In this document: positions 59,981 through 64,000 of the stretch, piece after piece | How the letters are laid out: every line of letters starts with the position of its first letter | How positions within the stretch are numbered: the first letter of the stretch is position 1 | Source: Hyalella azteca | Lineage: Eukaryota > Arthropoda > Malacostraca > Amphipoda > Hyalellidae | Assembly (NCBI RefSeq): GCF_000764305.2 | Contig: NW_025936059.1 | Location: 383,657 to 447,656, forward strand | Direction: 5' to 3' | Length of the DNA stretch: 64,000 nt | Made by a program: the position numbers and the translations under genes | The notes under the pieces: model-generated | The model's database searches: none | Told to the model about the DNA's origin: nothing | The model's input: the letters and a program-made list of their open reading frames with translations, nothing else

Positions 59981-62900
59981 CTAACATGTGTACCATTAAC
60001 AAAATATGAAGTAGGTGAGACCAATTACCAATCAACAAGAATTTGCGTTAGACGTACATAGACCGGCAATGTAGAATCGTATAAATAATTTTGAAAATTT
60101 TCTGAACTATCTGTTGTTTGATATTGTAATGCCGCGTGCCTGTTTTGCGACAGACGCCAAAGAAATCGATACATTTAGGATTTATTAAGAAATTAAAGGT
60201 GCCCGTTGAATATTCTAACTATAGATGTAGATCACATCCGCTGCTTCCCGATTGACCAACCTCGAACTGGACGATTGTTAAGAGATTGTTGTGTAAAATT
60301 TGTCATAGCAATTTTAGCACAGCGGGTGGCACTGCATTTCATTATGCTTTATATATAAAAAATAAAATAAAACGAAGTGATCGCCCTAATTTGTGATACG
60401 TGACATTAAAAATTAAATATGGTATATTTTACTTGACTTAATGTGTGTCTTAGGCTATTTTATTCTTCATGAAAAGTAATTAATTCCCTCTCATTAACGA
60501 AGTCGCAACGCATAATTCTCAGCGAAAACCAATTTCTATTATTTCCACCATCACTACGTGAAGAAACCACAAAAAATCATATTATAAATAGAACAACAAC
60601 ATAAAAAACATTATAAAATAAAACTATCGCGTCCCTTACCTCTTGCACCGCATGCTTAAATGTTCGTTATGCAGATCAGTTTTTTTAATGCAGCTCAGCA
60701 GACATCACTCACGAATCACCTCGTCTTACAGTCCATTATTTTCCAATGATAATGATTGTACTCACAGCGGTGACCAATGGTCAATTTTCCAGCGACCGGA
60801 ACAATATTTTATTGTTGTTGTCGCAATGCAGTTTTCTTGACGTATGAATTTTTAAGAAATGTTTATCATGGAACGCGAAGTGAACATAACATAATTTTGC
60901 CATAGCAACGCAATCGTGTAAGACTTAATTGCGGTGACCCCAATGGTCGAAGTTGTTTGGATTAGATGTTAGCAATTGACCATCAATAATAATAGACTTC
61001 ATTTGTAAACAAGTTTTTAGCAAATTAGTAATTATCAAACGAGTAATTAATAAACAAGTCGGTAAACGAGTTTCTTTCTATTCGTGTTCAGTAAAATAAA
61101 TTTCTCTACTTAATATCAACTAAAAGGCTGAACAGTAGTAAGTATTAATTAGTACAGTGGCAATTAGTACATCAGTAATTAACTATACAGCTTGAGCAAA
61201 CAGTGGCAACACCTGGGCAAACTGATGTCAACAAACAAACACAGATATACCTGTTTAGGTTAAACGCAAACTCTACTGGGAACAGTATGCCTTTAAACAT
61301 AAATACAAAAAGAAACGGCCACGCACACCGTTTACAAACGACACAATCACATATCACATTAAACTGTTTGACCTATCATGTGCTAAAGGGCATGACCATA
61401 TTATATATACTGTACGTCTCTGGCTTCTAAACCCAGGTGCTTTTGTAAATTTAGAAAGAAATTTAATTTGAGCTCATCACATTTCATAACAGACCTAAAA
61501 CTATTTAAACAGGCAGGTACAAATACGTCAAACAAGATCCTGGCCTCATAAACGACTGAGCATGGAACGCATTCGGTACCGGCGACGCCATCCTGCAACC
61601 GTTAGCGTATAGCACAGCACGTCGCGTCATGCTCCGCTACGCTGCGTGTATACAAGAGGCCACCGTCTCGAAAATTATTACGCTGGTCTTCAGTTCTATG
61701 TTGACCGGAATTTCTGAGTTCACTTTTGTGATGGAAATCTTACTTTGGAGTCCATTGTGCGAGGAAATCTCTATGGCTAAAAAAAATGACGATGACCGTT
61801 GTAGTTTATGGAGTATTCGGCGCCTGGGTCCTAAAATTTTAATTATTTAGTTTTCATTTCTCATTTTTAGCGTGGAGTCGAACTTAGGTTTGGAGAACAT
61901 CAATCTGTTGCAATCTTCTCACGAATCGTGTTACATAATTGACTGTTTGTTCGTTTGTGTGTTTCTTTTTCAGCCGAGCAGAGCAATGGCCTTTTATTTA
62001 AAGCGACAATTTCGTAATTCTATTAAAAATTACCATTTATATTTTGGTGAAATGAGGCTTTTCTCAAAATAACATGAGAATTAAATCCAAGTACTAAGGA
62101 TGGAGTAAATATTTGTCTGAAAATGTTCTCCAGTAAATATTATTATTATTATGTAACATAAAAATAAGAATTCGTACTCTATCACTTGACAGGTCTGCGC
62201 GCAAATGACAGGCCTCACGTAAGAAAATTTTTGTTAAATTGAATGATCTGCAGTTTATTTTTTGCAAATTCTTTCCTGCATTTTGAAGTATATACTAGGC
62301 TAATAATCATCCTTAATAAAAAACTTTTATGTTACCTAAGTCTTTATGAACTTTTGGAATAGAGAGAAACATAATCAAGCGTAATGTCCATAAATAACAT
62401 TGTTGTTAATTAAGTCGAGATCGGTTCAGATTTGACAAATTTTGGCCTGTAAAACATGGCAAAATTTATTGTTAAGCTGCCAAATTGAGATCAAAGCAGA
62501 CCAAAGTAGTTATACCATGCTCTCAGGAGAGTATTGTGAATAAATTTCATTGTTTTTAGTTTGGTCGTGATCGGTTTTGATTCAAATTGTTTTTAGACAA
62601 CGTGCTTTGAAAAATGGTCCCAAAAATTAATTCTAAGACCTGAAATTGGTGGCAAAAAGTGATTGAGCGTTCAAACTTTTTCTGTGAGAACCTTGTTGAA
62701 TTTTTTTGTCGTGGAAAAAATTCGAGAATGAAACTTTATTTATTGAATACGCAGAACAAAACTTGATATTGGAATCTTGACCTGCAAATAAAATATTACA
62801 GTCTCCCATGTAATAACAGATGAAGAAAACTATGAAATGATGGATAACAATTGTAATTATAAATTTTGTGATAATGTTATAATTACCCGAATCCACGTAT

Positions 62901-64000
62901 GAGATCATTCCTCGATTTCACAATATATCTGCATTTACATGGTTGAACTTATTACATTTTCCTATTAAATTTAAAATATTATTCAATTATATAAACGCAC
63001 GTATCACGTTTATATATCAGTTGTAACTGGGTCTTTCTTGTGTTTGCATTAGTTACGTAACTAATAACTACCTAGTACGAAATAGGAAAACAGAATCAAA
63101 ATCATATAAAAACTATAAATTTTACATAAATCATCATCATTGTATTGCTATTGCACTTGACTTCGCTATTGACATACCTAACAAACCATACGTAATTCTG
63201 ACCAGAAATACATTTTTTATGTTTGACATGAAATCCACATAATCACTAAAATGCTTCCCGTGAAATTATTTAATTATATGCATTTTTTCTTTTTTTGAAT
63301 GGCCGTAACTCAATTATTGATGATGAATCGTATGTCATGGACGTGGTAGTAAATTCACAAATGAAATATTGGTGTGATACACAGAGCCTTAATAGTTTCA
63401 AGTTCCCGGCAGTAAGATAAATAATTTAATAATAACATAGCAAACAAATAACTAAGTTAGAAAGCAATACTATAGTAACGCAAATATATTAATATGATGA
63501 CCTGGTAAATCGGTTTTAAATGAAGAAGATTTATCACCTTTTTATTTTATTTTTTCCAGTCAGTCATAAACACTGCATAAACAATGAGGTTATCCTCAGT
63601 CCGGCAGTGATTTGCACTACATTTCTTTGATCATTTTGCTCCGTATTGAAGATATTTTTCATTATAGTTGAACTATTATCTTTACTTCTAGCCTACTACT
63701 ATTGTTCTTAAATATTAGCATAAGAAAATGTCATTCTCTAACAATGATGTCACGTGATTGCTAGAGCGAGCCCAACGTCCCCAGTGGCTCGGGATGATGA
63801 CGTCACCGCACCTTTAGGATGATGTCGTCACCGTTGCGTGGGCAGAACGTGCGTCTGGCAGGGAGTGGCATGCAATTTAAATATGCAAAAGAAGGCCTTG
63901 GTTTTATTTACATGAAAGGCACCATAGAGGAGTGCCTCGTGGCCCATTATTAAATGACTAGCTTTGGGTTCCACATCAATTAAGTTGTTACGATCGACAC
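59981..64000. other. no gene recognised
   Basis: The missing 5' exon of the glycosyltransferase-like gene should be here on the minus strand but could not be identified. The short ORFs have no family resemblance. Around 63805-63832, ATGATGACGTCACCG and ATGATGTCGTCACCG form a pair of CRE-like repeats in a local GC-rich patch (63750-63890). Confidence 0.45.

Overview
This is nuclear DNA from an animal, most likely an arthropod and plausibly a crustacean. Genes are split into short exons with GT-AG (occasionally GC-AG) introns. Minisatellites and transposons are abundant. The recognisable genes are ordinary eukaryotic ones: SAMHD1, AAGAB, COG3, beta-glucuronidase and a type II membrane glycosyltransferase-like protein. 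The species cannot be fixed from sequence alone. Draft-assembly scars are obvious: one 697-base N gap, four isolated single Ns, and two untrimmed 38-base Nextera mate-pair junction adapters.

Layout. 1-8.3 kb: a SAMHD1-like gene on the + strand whose exons are buried in minisatellites. Exons from the middle of the gene appear in the wrong order, and splice phases show this is an assembly permutation. 8.3-16.5 kb: foldback DNA, a 44-bp and a 30-bp tandem array, and three orphan candidate exons. 16.6-28.7 kb: a transposon nest. A TA-flanked MITE sits inside a foldback palindrome. Next to it, an I-type LINE (gag-like ORF1; endonuclease, reverse transcriptase and RNase H in ORF2) is split by a hAT-like element. 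That element holds a GGGGTAAC-iteron foldback element, which in turn holds a TTAA-flanked piggyBac-like element. Each layer can be removed on paper at an exact target-site duplication or palindrome break.

30.2-34.7 kb: AAGAB (+, 5 exons), an adaptor-complex assembly chaperone. 37.5-45.9 kb: COG3 (-), a Golgi tethering subunit. One internal exon is missing, and only its 3' end survives, inside a 44-bp tandem repeat. 49.0-56.2 kb: beta-glucuronidase GUSB (+, 12 exons), with a tandemly duplicated 85-base exon pair that looks mutually exclusive, and two GC donors. 56.5-60.0 kb: a type II membrane glycosyltransferase-like gene (-), tail-to-tail with GUSB. 60-64 kb: no recognisable gene.

The genes are not an operon. 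AAGAB and COG3 converge and both serve vesicle traffic. COG3 and GUSB diverge from a 3.1-kb interval containing five perfect TGACGTCA sites. The observations most worth testing are the GUSB exon pair, the minisatellites that contain splice junctions, and the four-layer transposon nest.
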